A stretch of DNA of 64,000 nucleotides from Rhizomys pruinosus (Eukaryota; Chordata; Mammalia; Rodentia; Spalacidae): assembly GCA_009823505.1 (NCBI GenBank), contig VZQC01008059.1, positions 1,292,707-1,356,706 of the forward strand. Reading direction: 5' to 3'. The notes below the pieces were generated by a model. It saw nothing but the letters and a program-made list of their open reading frames with translations. It was not told the origin of the DNA and ran no database searches. Below, piece by piece: positions 1 to 11,087 of this stretch. Position numbers and translations under genes: made by a program. Position 1 is the stretch's first letter. Every line of letters starts with the position of its first letter.

Positions 1-208
1 AATGTACTGTCTGCATGCAAGTTTGTGCACCCATGTCGTGCAATGCCGCAGAGGTCAGAAGAGGGTGTCGGATTCCCCTGGAACTGGAGTTCTCCTGGAA
101 CTGGAGTTTCAGACGGTTCTCGGCCATCATGTGGGTGCTGGGGATCGAACCCGGGTCCTCTGTAAGAGCAGTCGGCGCTCTTAACCGCTAGGCCATCTCT
201 CCAGCCCC
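1..208 (-). repeat. B2 SINE, cut by window start
   Basis: tRNA-derived SINE read on the minus strand. Its head (complement of GGGGCTGGAGAGATGG) is at 193-208, and a B-box-like GTTCGATCCCC complement lies near 140-150. The 3' tail lies before the window. The body holds two side-by-side copies of a 17-bp segment around 77-112 (CCTGGAACTGGAGTTCT type), a trait shared by the other young B2 copies here and missing from the old ones. Confidence 0.9.
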
Positions 209-1013
209 AGACTTTACCTTCTATTATGTGACAAAGCATATATAAATTTTGGCAATTATAAAATGTACTAACATTTAAAATCAAGTACAAAGAGACATTA
301 CTTTGTATGCCCTATCTCATCATTTCCTGAAATTTTCAATGTTCAGTTCATGGTACTAATCTCTAAAAATTGATGTTCCTACTGAAAAATGACATAATAT
401 TTGACATAGTCAAATATATAGTGAAGGTCCAACCATCTCTGAATTAAAAAATAACAGAGCTATAATCTGTGCATTCCTAATTCTATAGAGAATTCTAAAG
501 ATAAGAAAATTAGATTCGTGCATTTTACAACTCTCACCAGAGAATCTTCATTCTGCAGTTGACGACGATTTACACAGAGTCCCAGTGCTGTGCATACTAC
601 AGAAAAAAAGAGATTGCGGAATCTTCTGCCTTGAATGGGAATCTATTTTTCTTCTCAAGGCACAGGGATCATTGCATAAAATAGGCTGGAAAGATTTCAA
701 GAGTCAGTGTGGTAGATCAATACAGAGAACCATTTTATTTGGACACTACAGAGTGGTCGCACATGGGAATCCACAATGTTTATATGAACATGAACAAAAA
801 CCTGTGCAAGTCCCAAAAAAGACAAAACCACAGCATGCACAGGGAAGGTAGACAAGACGCCTCAAACCTGGGTGAAGAACTTTAGCAATCAATAACTGCT
901 GGGAGAGTGAGTTTTCTTTAGGGGTGTGACACATGAGAGGTTGACCAGACACCAAGAAATAGATTCAGAGTATTTGGGCAATATTGATCAGACTGTAGAG
1001 GCCTCTTTTGGTA
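209..1013. other. Unit backbone without genes
   Basis: AT-rich sequence with paralogs at 14079-14895 and 36974-37768 and a diverged copy at 59380-59911. Short open frames here are not conserved between the copies (indels differ). I see no gene or recognisable repeat. Confidence 0.6.
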
Positions 1014-1063
1014 AGAAAAAAAAAGAAAAGAAAAGAAAAAAAGAAGGAAGGAAGGAAGGAAAA

Positions 1064-1095
<32 letters not shown>
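1014..1095 (+). repeat. (GAAA)n/(GGAA)n purine microsatellite
   Basis: Run of GAAA, GGAA and A-rich repeats after the sequence CTCTTTTGGTAAG. The equivalent site in unit 2 (14900-14965) has the same kind of repeat at a different length. Unit 3 lacks it because of a deletion near 37770. Confidence 0.9.
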
Positions 1096-1104
1096 ATTCT
1101 TCCA

Positions 1105-1180
1105 ACATAAGTGATATTTGTATGTATGTATATATTTATATATGTTTATATTTATGTATGTGTATACATATATATTGAAG
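1105..1180. repeat. TA/TG-rich low-complexity stretch
   Basis: Alternating TATG, TATA and TTTA motifs following the GAAA repeat. The paralogous stretch in unit 2 (14990-15100) is longer and more purely TA. Confidence 0.75.
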
Positions 1181-1532
1181 CAATACAAGTTGGAGAAAAA
1201 TGAAATTTTCATGTTAAAATATCACTGTATTTTAATGCTTTTTTGGTATCACTAGTTTCATTTATGTTACTTTGATGCTATGTGTACTCTAAAGTTCAAA
1301 TTAAAATAAAAAAAGAATATATAGTTAACAAAAAATGGACAAAAATAATAGAGGATATGTAATAGAGTGGGGGGAATATGAATGTGACTAAAAAACAATG
1401 CATGGAATTCTGTAGAGTAGAAGCATCGACACTGCATTCAGTGGTCCTTCCTGTGAAAATCTGGATGCTGTGGTGCAGCACAGCAGTGAGGAGAGGGGTG
1501 AACCCAGGAAGAGAAGAAAGCTAGTAAAAATA

Positions 1533-1704
1533 TATCTGTGGCCGGGTGTGGTGGAGCACGCCTTTAATCCATAGCACTTTTGGAGAGAGGAAGAGGGATG
1601 GATCTCTGTGAGTTCAAGGAGGCCAGCCCAGTCTACAGAGTGAGCTCTCAGGACAGCTGGGACTAAAGGGAGGACCTGTTCCCAAAAAAAAGAATCAAAA
1701 AAAA

Positions 1705-1706
<2 letters not shown>
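1533..1706 (+). repeat. B1 SINE
   Basis: 7SL-derived SINE beginning CCGGGTGTGGTGGAGCACGC and ending in an A-rich tail. It is flanked by TATCTGTGGC and, after the TA microsatellite, by GGCTTAGCTG. It is shared by units 1, 2 (15446) and 3 (37957), so it predates the duplications. Confidence 0.9.

Positions 1707-1752
<46 letters not shown>
1707..1752. repeat. (TA)n microsatellite on B1 tail
   Basis: About 23 TA units directly after the B1 A-tail. In unit 3 the same position holds a TACA repeat (38098-38163), so the tail microsatellite has changed motif between paralogs. Confidence 0.95.
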
Positions 1753-1754
<2 letters not shown>

Positions 1755-1755
<1 letters not shown>

Positions 1756-3244
1756 TTAGCTGTTGAAGTTTTCTAGGCAATAATTTTACTAGTTGTTTAC
1801 ATTTACAAAATAAAAGAATTTACAATTCTCACTGGCTATTGTTTTATGTATTATAATACTTACTGTGGTCTGAGCAGTAGAAAAATTGCAGTAAAATGGA
1901 GGAGTGTGAGATCTTACAAAGACAGAGCATGTACCCAAAGTCCACATCCAGGAAAGCATCTTGTGGAGCACCTGTGGAGCTCTGCTTTTAACAGAATGCT
2001 GGCTTGTGCTCTGGCCAATATGAAGACAGAGAAGGTGAGGCTGCACCTGAGTCCGGGGAATCAGTGCAAGTGAGTGGCTGTCTCTAGAGGCTGCTGATCC
2101 TACCTTGCTCCCTTGTGTGATCACAATGGAGAGTAGATGGGGAGTGTTTGCATATTATCTGGAATCACTACTGAAAACATTAGGGAATATAAGCTTAGAG
2201 GATAGAAACCCTAGTCATCAATCATATTAGCTGTGCAAGAGCCAGGTTAGGCAGCAAAATTTTAAAACCTTATTAAATCTCTACTTGGGTCAACCTCAGA
2301 ACATATACAAACTTTCTGATATGCAGATATTTCTCAAGCCATATAAGATGGCTCCAGGATATTTTATTTTCCCATTTTAATTTTGTAAAGTAGATGTGCA
2401 TTTTCTGAACACTATATATCTGATTTAGGCTCATGTTTTCCCTGTTTTATTTAAAATATATTCCAACATGTAAAATTTCACATATACAATGTACTGTATA
2501 TATGATATAAAAACCATTATGTACATAAAGACAATCTGCATACTCCTCACATTAAAATTGTGATTATTTTATGAGGATGCTCCAAATCTATCTCTTAGTT
2601 ATTTAAATGATTCAATATGACATTTACAGCTATAGTGATACTACTCTATAACAGGATTGAAATTAAAGAGCAGGGACAATTTATTTTTCTGTGTAAAACT
2701 AAACGATTATAGCCATTTTGCTTTTCTGATCCTAAAGCCCAGAGTGGAACTGTCTCCCTACAAATTCAATTGAAGGAGCATAGGATATCTTTAGTTCAGC
2801 TCTGTTCCAGTTACTTACACTTCCATTCTAGGCAGCCTACTTCCATGTCCTTGTCCAAAGTTAGCTCTTTTCCAGGCTACCTCTGGTGGAATTTCAAAAT
2901 CTTACCCTTCTCCTACCCAATCAGATTCCTGCTATCATATCAATGAACCCACTAAAAACACACCTCCTGTCCAGTTCATAGGGGGAAAATCCCAACTCCT
3001 ACCAGAAGACCCTCCCGCCTGGTGGGGAGTCTGTCTCTTTGTGTGCTATGTGAATTACTATTTGTGCTTCCATAAAACCTTGGCTGAGTGCTATGACCGC
3101 TGATTTCTCATTTTGAAATTCTTTACCTGGTGAAGAAATGTTCCAGAGCAAAGACTCTAGGAGGCCTAACATTGAAGTAGAGTTATAGCTTTGAGCTGGT
3201 TGGACAGGTTGGCCCTATTTTAAATACAAATACTGACACCTGTT
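1755..3244. other. Unit backbone without genes
   Basis: Duplicated AT-rich DNA with paralogs at about 15630-19600 (interrupted by a B2 and an ERV) and 38165-39708. I find no coding potential that is kept across copies. It contains the empty target site of the unit 2 ERV (near 2745, AACTGTCTCCCTAC) and that of the MaLR-like element (near 3193). Confidence 0.6.
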
Positions 3245-3302
3245 AGAATGTGCCCTTCCCCAAGTAATTTGATAGAATGTGCCCCTCCCCAAGTAATTTG
3301 CA
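3245..3302 (+). repeat. 29-bp tandem duplication
   Basis: Two 29-bp copies (3245-3273 and 3274-3302) starting AGAATGTGCCC. The same duplication is in unit 3 (39709-39766). Unit 2 has a single copy at about 21608, which makes it an informative marker of unit history. Confidence 0.95.
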
Positions 3303-3689
3303 CTAGGAATTCTAGGATAAACTTTTTGAACAATAAAAAGTATGCATGTCTCTCTTTGGAAAATGAAAACGAAGGAATGAAACGTACATATGGAACTGAA
3401 AATGATGTATATTATGTATCAAGAGATCAACATGTTTAAGAATTATTATTTTCTCATTGACTAAGTATACTGTAAGATCAAAATAAAGGTGTTCAGAATT
3501 CTTTTATTACCCATCTTTCTCTAAAACATTGAAATTAGGAGATCCATGAAATAGGTCTACCAAATGGATAAGAGAATGGTCACATGTCACTCTCATCAGC
3601 AGTATGGAAAGTATGTGTTCAAAACATCAGTTGTATCTCCTTCTACCAGTGGGGCTGAGGAAGTCACATGTACATATTACAAGGTGATA

Positions 3690-3850
3690 TGGGGGGTGGG
3701 GTGAGTAGTGGTGTCACATGCCTTTAATCCCAGCACTTTGGAGGCAGAAGCAGACGGACGTCTGTGAGTTCAGAGAGAGCCTGGTCTACATAGTGAGTTC
3801 CAGGCCAACAGAGGTTACAGGGAGACCCTGTCTAAAAAATAATTAAAAGC
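3690..3850 (+). repeat. Old B1 SINE
   Basis: Diverged 7SL-type SINE with CATGCCTTTAATCCCAGCAC and GCCTGGTCTACATAGTGAG, ending GGGAGACCCTGTCTAAAAA. Present in units 1, 2 (22030) and 3 (40150). Confidence 0.9.
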
Positions 3851-3851
3851 A

Positions 3852-4784
3852 AAGTGCTACAGGTGATAAAGCTATAAAGTTTCCTTGGGTCTGGGCATTT
3901 GAGTTGAACACTGCATTTCCAAGGCAATAAGGCTGAGAAACTGAGCTAAGGAGAATTCTAGACAATAGGGACTTCTTTGCCCTCTTAACTAAGAAGACTA
4001 ATGTCTGAGAATTGTGCTTGCAGCCATCTTATATCTAAAGTTTTGACTACCCCATCTGAAAGGAACTTCTAGAATGCCTCCAACCTGCCTTAAAAGATAA
4101 ACACTATTAGGGAAAAGTTGGAATTAACTGAGCTCCCTAGGCAGTGAAAGAATAGAGTACTGAGCACATCTAAAAAGTACTGACTCACTCCACCAAATGT
4201 GGAAATCTCTTCCACAAATGGGAACAGGAAAGCAGGATACTCAGTTTTCAAAGAACAAAAGATGTACCATCTTCTCACAATGAATACATGTAACAATACA
4301 AATGGATAAAGACATGAACCTAGACTCAAATTCATACAACTCTAGACAACAATAACCTAAAATTCCTTGGTATCAGTGTTTCCAGTGCTGAAATAAATAT
4401 GACTCCAATAAGAACAAATTTAGTTGAAATACACATGAGAAGTATGTCAAACTAAAAAGCCTCAGCACAAAATAGGAAAACAGAATAAAAAGAAAACCTA
4501 TGAAACAGAGAAAGGATCTGGAAATTAGATCTCTGATAAAGAGTTAATACTCACTCCTAAACTTCAAGATAAATTATAGAAGGAGTATGTGTTCATAGAG
4601 AGAGGAGTAAATGAAGAAATTATAGAATACTCATACCACGGAATATTTTTAATCTGTCAAAAGGAAGAAATTCCATTCTATGTTTCAATAGAAGTATACC
4701 TAGAAACCATTGTCCTTGGTGAAATTAGTCAAGCAAGTGCAAAGTACTACCCTTATAACAAGTTTAATCTTGGTGTAAGAAGTT
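3852..4784. other. Unit backbone without genes
   Basis: Duplicated sequence with paralogs at 22180-23118 and 40562-41500. No gene or clear repeat family is recognised. Confidence 0.55.
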
Positions 4785-5232
4785 CTTCATCGGATTGTTT
4801 GCTTTTTTCAGGTTTACTCTTTTGAGTTCTGTGATTATTCTGGATAGTAAATGTCTGTCATGAATAGATTTGGTAGGTGTCTTCCTAATTCTGTAGGTTG
4901 CCTTTTCACTGGAATGATGGTGTCTTCTGAGGTGGAAAATATTGGGGTTGCCTGAGGTCCTTTTTCTCAATTGTTGCTCTTCATGCCTGTGCTATCTGGG
5001 ACCTGGTCAAAAAGTGCTTTCCTGTACCTGAAAGTTCCAATGATTTCCCTACTTTCTTCTCCATCAGATTCGAGGAACCTGGGCCATTGATAACATTCAG
5101 AGTTGAGGTTTGTTCAAGGAGAGAAATAGGGATCTGGCTTCATTCTTGTACATGTAGCTATCCAGCTTGATTAGTAGCATTTGTTGAACATGCTGTCTGT
5201 TCTTCAGTATTTGTGGCTCCTTTGTCAAAAAT
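4785..5232 (-). repeat. Old L1 fragment (ORF2, C-terminal half), inverted
   Basis: Minus-strand reading matches the part of L1 ORF2 downstream of the reverse transcriptase. Recognisable landmarks are GTGGCTCCTTTGTCAAAAAT (5211-5230) and the stretch at about 4840-4920 on the strand opposite the coding sense. It is full of stops. It lies head to head with the plus-strand L1 fragment that starts at about 5233. Paralogs: 23520-23975 and 41505-41965. Confidence 0.75.
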
Positions 5233-6900
5233 CTGCAGAATGAAATTAGACCCATATCCAGATCCAAGCACAAAAATCAACCCCCCAGTGGATCAAAGAC
5301 CTCAATGTGAAACATCAATAGCAAAACTGTTAGAAGAAGAAACAGTGAGTTTCCCAAAAGACATAGGTACAGGAAGGACTTTCTCTTTTTTATTTTACAT
5401 CATTCCAAAATATGCATATATACACTCCACATATAAGTCAAAATTACAAATTCTGAAAATAAACTATAGGTTGATTCCTAAAAACATTTAAAGATTCACA
5501 TTTTAACAATAAATTTGCATGCAGGTATAAAGATGTGTAACTTTACATTTTTTTTTTTAGGGGAGAGTGTGAACACAGTCTCCCATTACCACAAATAATG
5601 CAATTGAGTTTCCCAAATTTGGTGAAATCACAGAGGTCAGCACACCTGAAGTGCAATGGACGAGCCTTGCCCTGGGAAAATCACATTCATGATCATGGTA
5701 TCTCCCCTGCCCGGTAAGTATAAGGAAGGACTGGGACTTTCTAATTTTGACTTTACATACAAGAATTAAGGCCAATATCTGATAATTGGAACATCAATAA
5801 ACTCAAAAGCTTCTGTACAGCAGAAGAAACAACAAATTGAGTGACAAGGAGGCCCAAAGAGTTGTAAAGAATGTTTGCAAGCTGTACATCACTTAGATGA
5901 TTAATTTCCAGACTCTACAAAGAATAGAAAAGACAAAGAATCAAGTAAACATATGACCAAATTAAAAAGTCGGCTATAGATCTGAATAGACAATTCTCAA
6001 AAGAAGACAAAAAGAATGCTAGGAAATACCATATAATCCACTCAAAATCCTTATTAGTTAGGGAAATACAAGCCAAAGGTTTAAACTTGCCCCAATCAGA
6101 ATGGCTAAGATCAAGAAAACAAATGGTATCACAACCTAGGGAAGATGGGAGTCAAGGACAAAATTCATTCACCACTTGTGGGATTAAAAGCTGGTACAGC
6201 CACTGTGGAAATCAGTACATAAAACTCTTCAAGAAAACAGAAATAATTTGAACACAGGACCTGGCTATGCCCCTCCTTGACTGAATTTCTTGTTAAAGTA
6301 GTACTTGCTCAGCCATGTTTGTTGCTGCTCTAATCACAACAGCTAGGAAATAAAAACAAACTAAATGTTCCTCAGTGTATAAAGGGATAATGAAAATATA
6401 GTACATGTACTTGAAATCATGGTGGTACTAGCCATATTTGTTGCTGTTCTAATCACAACAGCTAGGAAATAAAAACAAACTAAATGTTCCTCAGTGTATA
6501 AAGGGATAATTAAAATATAGTACATGTACTTGAAATCATGGTGGTACTATGGAGTTTGTCTGAGAAGTAAAAAAGGATGAAATCATGAAATGTGCAGGTA
6601 CATATATGGAACTAGAAAGTGTTATACTAAATGAGGTAACCTAGACTCAGAAAAACACGGCTACTTAGATGTGAATTTATATCCTGTTATAAGTGCAGGA
6701 GCCAGGAAAATGGAATGAAACTGGGGAGAGGGGAGAGGAAAGAAGGAGATTGATAGAGGGGCATAGTAGGATGCAGGAGTTATCAAGGGGAAATGGAGAA
6801 AATTGGGAGTACCTTAATTGAGGAAGGAGAAGAGAAGCATATCCAGGGGCAGAGAAAGAAAAGAAATGTAAAATAAGTGAGAAAAACAGAAGGGAAATAA
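5233..6900 (+). repeat. Old L1 3' part
   Basis: Decayed L1 ORF2 C-terminal region. It has the segment around GTGGATCAAAGACCTCAATG (5289-5308), the AACTCAAAAGCTTCTGTACA block near 5799-5818, and the ORF2 end near 6600. A block of unrecognised DNA at about 5380-5760 interrupts it. No frame is open for long. Paralogs: 23976-25510 and 41975-43500. Confidence 0.75.
6312..6549 (+). repeat. Tandem duplication of ~119 bp in old L1
   Basis: The block 6312-6430 (GCCATGTTTGTTGCTG to GGTGGTACTA) is repeated at 6431-6549 with few changes. Units 2 (about 25050-25170) and 3 (about 43042-43160) have one copy, so the duplication arose in unit 1. Confidence 0.95.
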
Positions 6901-6939
6901 TTTAATAGGCCGACAAAGATACACTCATTATATAAATGT

Positions 6940-8766
6940 GAGTGCTATGTATAGCTGATGGCAATATCATGAAAGCTACAATTTTCATTAAACTTCCCTT
7001 TGATTTGTTGGTCAGGGTAGTCCAAGAGACTCCGGAAATAATACAGGCTATTGCACCAAGAGCAATAAGTCAAGAGAAGGAAATTAATGGAGTACTAATT
7101 GGAAAAGAAGAGGTCAAACTATACGTTTTTAGATATGACATCAGAATATACCTAAGGGACACCAAAAATTCCACCAGAAAATTCCTATAATTAACAGTTT
7201 CAGTAAAGTGGCAGTTTACAAATTTAATCTAGAAAAACCAGTAGCCTTTCTATAAGCCAATAACAAGCAACTGGAGAATGAATATGGAGAAAAGTCATTC
7301 ACAATAGCCTAAAAAGCAAAATGTCCCAGAACAAACCTGACCAAAAACATTAAATATGTCTACAAAGAAAAAGTCAAATCCTTGAAGAAGAAAATTGAAG
7401 AAGATACCAGAAGATGGACTCTCAGGACCACGGAAGGAAGAATTAATATAGTAAAAATTACCATCTTACCCAAAGTAATATATAGATTCTTTGCAATTCC
7501 AATCAAACTCCTTATGATGACTTTCTTCACAGAATCCTAGAAAAAAATCCTAAAATTCATATGGAAAAACAAAAGACTCCAGAGATCCAAAGCAACCCCC
7601 TGAGCAAAACGAGCAATGAATGGGGGGATTGCTGTATGAGAAGTCAAACTATACTACAAGGCTATAGTCATAAAAACAGCATGGTACTGGCACAAACACA
7701 GAGCAGTAGGTCAGTGGAACAAAATTGGAGGTCTAAACTTAAAGTACATGCAATTCACCCACCTCATATTTGAAAAATGGACCAAGATTATTCAATGGTG
7801 GAAAGGCAGTATCTTGAGAAAATGTTGCTGTCAAAACTATATCACCACTTGTAAAAGAATGGAACTGAATCCTTACCTTTCATCTTGTACAAAAACCAAC
7901 TCCAAATGGATCAAAGACCTCAAAGACCTGAAGCTCTGAAAATGTTAAAAGGAAACATTGGCAGTAAACTACAAGATATGGGTGTCAAAAAAGACTTTCT
8001 CAATCAGACGATAGTTGCAATGGAAATAAGATCAACAATCTACAGGTAGAAACTCATTAAACTAAAAAAGTACTATACAGCAAAAGAACAAAGAAGCAAA
8101 GAGAAAACCCACAGAGTGGGAGGAAATCTTCACCAGTGACACATCAGACAAAGGTTTAACATCCAGAGAATATACAAAACTCAAAAACAAAGGACCAAGA
8201 AAACAAGATGGAGTAAGATCTGTACAGAAACTTCTCAAATGAAGAATAAAAATGGCTGAGAAACATCTTAATACGTGTTCAACATTGTTAGTAATTAAGG
8301 AAATGAAAAGTAAATTACATTAAGATTTCATCTTATCCAAGTAAGCCTGGCAATGATCAAGAAAACAAATGATACCAAATTCTAGAGAGCTTGTGGGGAA
8401 AAGGGAATGCTCATTCTCTTGGTGGGAATGCAAACTCATGCAACCCCTATGGAAAGTAGTGTGGAGAACTCTTAATACACTCTTCAGGGAGACCCTGTCT
8501 CAGAAACACCAAAAATAGACTCAAAATGAACCTACCATTTGACCCAGTCATACCACTCCTAGGTATATACCCACAAGACTCATCCTATTGTAGAGATATG
8601 TACACAACCTTGTTTATTGCAGCTCTCTTCACAACAGCAAAGAGCTAGGCAGAATGCATGAAATAATGTGGGTAGGCTATGTAGGGTGCAGTTAGGGGAT
8701 GGTTTTAAATATAATTAAGATGTATTGTATGAAATGTTCAAAAATTCAATAAAAATATGCATTGAC
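6940..8766 (+). repeat. Second old L1 fragment (RT to 3' end)
   Basis: Decayed L1 ORF2 from inside the reverse transcriptase to the C-terminal cysteine region and 3' end. The aligned reading shows [17 protein letters not shown] (about 7072-7122), which matches the young L1 at about 30148-30200, but the catalytic FADD region is destroyed. It ends in AATAAAAATATG near 8750. Paralogs: 25540-26340 (with a 1.1-kb internal deletion) and 43540-45400. Confidence 0.85.
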
Positions 8767-8805
8767 TAAAAAAGTCATATAAAATCTAAAGAAGCATGTC
8801 TCTTT

Positions 8806-8806
<1 letters not shown>

Positions 8807-8880
<74 letters not shown>
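8807..8880. repeat. (CA)n(TA)n compound microsatellite
   Basis: CA run then a long TA run. It lies just downstream of the site where units 2 and 3 carry an L1; unit 3 has a decayed TA/CA relic at 53545-53597, beyond its L1. Confidence 0.95.
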
Positions 8881-8882
<2 letters not shown>

Positions 8883-9534
8883 TAAGGGGATTCAGTGTCC
8901 TTAGGAGTTATCACAGGCTAGGAAAGTCTAATGGTCTCATGTTACCTTGAACTCTACTTCTAGATCTTTCTGGAAACTCCACATTGTCATGAATGGAGCA
9001 GGGGTTCTTGGAGCACTAACCATCTCTACTGGTCTACTGGCCACTGGTAGATCTTTATCCAGAGTGATCCAAGCAGACATGAACTAACAGTATCAAACTC
9101 ATGGTCCCACAGACAGCCCTGGTTTATCCCAGATTAATACAAAACAAAACAAATTCATATGAATGCTTGAAAGGGGCTGTTATCAAAGATAGGATTCACT
9201 GGTTGTAAGGGTGATAAAAAAAGGTTGGGTGAAAGAGGAAAAAAGGATTATATCCATGTAAGAAATTGTTAAAGATCATATATAATAAAAATAAATTACT
9301 TCTAAAGAAACAAACATCTCTCTCCACAAACAAGAAATGTAAATGAAGACAAGACCAGATAGCTTGAAGATGAATCCCCATGAGAATCTCGGTCAGACTA
9401 CCCCCACAAAAATAAGTACACAAAAAAAGCATACAATACCTTCCATTGCAAACAACAAATGGATACACAAGACACATGTGAACTTGGCGCAGTCTAATGG
9501 ATCCACAGGTTTATCTACAGGCAAGAATGATAGG
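8881..9534. other. Unit backbone without genes
   Basis: Paralogous to 53590-54250 in unit 3; deleted from unit 2. No gene is recognised. Confidence 0.55.
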
Positions 9535-9670
9535 TTTTATGGCTGTAGAGATGGTTCAGTGGTTAAGGAAACTGGCTGTTCTAGCAGATGAGCTGGGTTT
9601 GATTCCCACCACCCACATGGTGACAAACAATGATCCAGAACTCCAGTTCCAGAGACCTACCACGCTCTTC
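9535..9670 (+). repeat. Old B2-type SINE
   Basis: GGTTTTATGGCTGTAGAGATGGTTCAGTGG head and GGTTTGATTCCCACCACCCACATGG B-box region. It has a single, not doubled, AACTCCAGTTCCAG segment, unlike the young B2 copies. Paralog at 54252-54410. Confidence 0.85.
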
Positions 9671-9905
9671 TGATCTCTATGGATATTCCAAAACAAGGGT
9701 ATAGTAAATATGTGTAAACCATATACATAAAAGTAAAAAAGTAATTAAATGCAATAAAATGCAAAACAATGACAGAATGCTACAGGAAATGTAAAGAACT
9801 CTGAGGGAAAACTCAAGATTCACTTGGTTGTGGCCAAAACACCTGCTCTTTCCATTTCCAAGCTTTATCAGGAAACAAAGGATGTAAACAAGTTCTACTG
9901 AACTG

Positions 9906-10046
9906 AACGGGCATGGTGGTGCCCGCCTTTAATCCTAGCACACGGGAGGCAGAGGCAGGTGGATTTTGTGAGTTCAAGGCCAGCCTGGTCTACAGAGTGA
10001 GTTCCAGGACAGCTGGAGCTACAGGGAGACCCTGTCTCAAAAAGAC

Positions 10047-10078
<32 letters not shown>

Positions 10079-10092
10079 ACAAAAAAAAAAAA
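9906..10092 (+). repeat. B1 SINE with long A-tail, unit 1 only
   Basis: 7SL-type SINE from ACGGGCATGGTGGTGCCCGC to GGGAGACCCTGTCTC, then an A-rich tail at about 10050-10092. Units 2 (33090) and 3 (54600) have the empty site (TACTGAATATTAAAACTGGG type), so the insertion followed the duplications. Confidence 0.93.
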
Positions 10093-10744
10093 CTGGGGTT
10101 GCTAGCAAATCACTTTATGATATTATGGCTATCATTCCCTTAAATAATATTGCAGAACACAACTGATGTTATTCCTAGGAACACCTACGGCTTTATGCTC
10201 TATATGGGACATGGGATGCTTTAGGTAAGAATTTAGAATATAATTCTGGTATCATATACACATAAATTTTACTCTCTGAGCTTTGAGCAAATATCTCCTC
10301 AATCCAAACAGAACCCAAATGGCAGATCATCCCACTCTTTATTGCTGAACCAAGGTGTTTTTCTAGGGTTTTAGGGGAGTGTGGAGGGCTCTCTGACAGC
10401 TGCATCCTTGGAGAGCCCTCTTTAGCAAGGGTGACCGTTTCCAAAAAGAAAAAAATGCTGGAACTCCCTGAACAAATTGTATGGAGCTCAGTTTGACAGC
10501 TTTTTCTGTCCATTAATTGTTTACTGTTTCTACAACTATGGGGCCTAAACTTTGCAAATCTTGTAAATTTCTGAACTTTCTGAACCTGGTAGATAGGATT
10601 TATATCCTAAAGTCTGTAAGTCTTTTAGGTTTAGAGGTTTCTTATTTTCCCAGGTTTATAATATTCTTCATCATCAAAGAAGGATATTTTTTGAGATAAG
10701 TTAACCTCAGCTTGTATGTAAATCACCATGTAAATCATGCCAGG
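10093..10744. other. OR 3' flank, no gene
   Basis: Conserved in all three OR-bearing units (33100-33760 and 54610-55265). A 60-codon plus-strand frame at 10517-10699 is open in all three copies, but the copies are near-identical DNA, so this is not evidence of coding. A 10-bp perfect inverted repeat lies at 10384-10420. Confidence 0.55.
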
Positions 10745-10806
10745 ATGACCTGCCTCTACCTTCCATGTGCCTGGATTAAAGGCAAATGACACCATAGCAG
10801 GATCAA
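10745..10806 (-). repeat. Truncated old B1 SINE
   Basis: Minus-strand fragment recognisable by CTGCCTCTACCTTCCATGTG and GGATTAAAGGCA. Present at the same place in units 2 (33750-33815) and 3 (55268-55330). Confidence 0.7.
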
Positions 10807-11087
10807 GGCAGAATATTTTGATTCAGAGAAAATGTATATACAACATTACATTACACCTGCAGTGCACTGAAATGCTGTACTATCTATGAGTGTAATGTTG
10901 ATTTTTAACCTGGAAATATCTTTTTTTTTCTGTAATATAAACTCCAGAGAGATTATCGAGACATAATGCAAAAGGATGTAAAGATTTCATACGTGAAAAA
11001 CAATCAGAAATTTAATTTTAAAAAGAGTTGTAACTAAAATATTTGAATTTTAACAACTTATTCAACAAAATTGCAAATATTTTACAA

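Noticed and set aside
140..155. tRNA-gene-like B-box motifs (also in the other B2 copies)
   Set aside because: They belong to B2 SINEs, which derive from a tRNA; no complete cloverleaf tRNA gene is present.
1014..1095. Possible CRISPR-like or satellite array in simple repeats
   Set aside because: Pure mononucleotide to tetranucleotide microsatellite in mammalian DNA; no spacer-repeat structure anywhere in the window.
1388..1780. 130-codon minus-strand frame
   Set aside because: Runs through a B1 SINE and a TA microsatellite; not conserved in units 2 and 3.
10517..10699. 60-codon plus-strand frame open in all three OR flanks (also 33527-33709 and 55044-55226)
   Set aside because: The three copies are recent duplicates with almost the same DNA, so an open frame is expected. 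There is no known domain and no codon-level signal that I can see.
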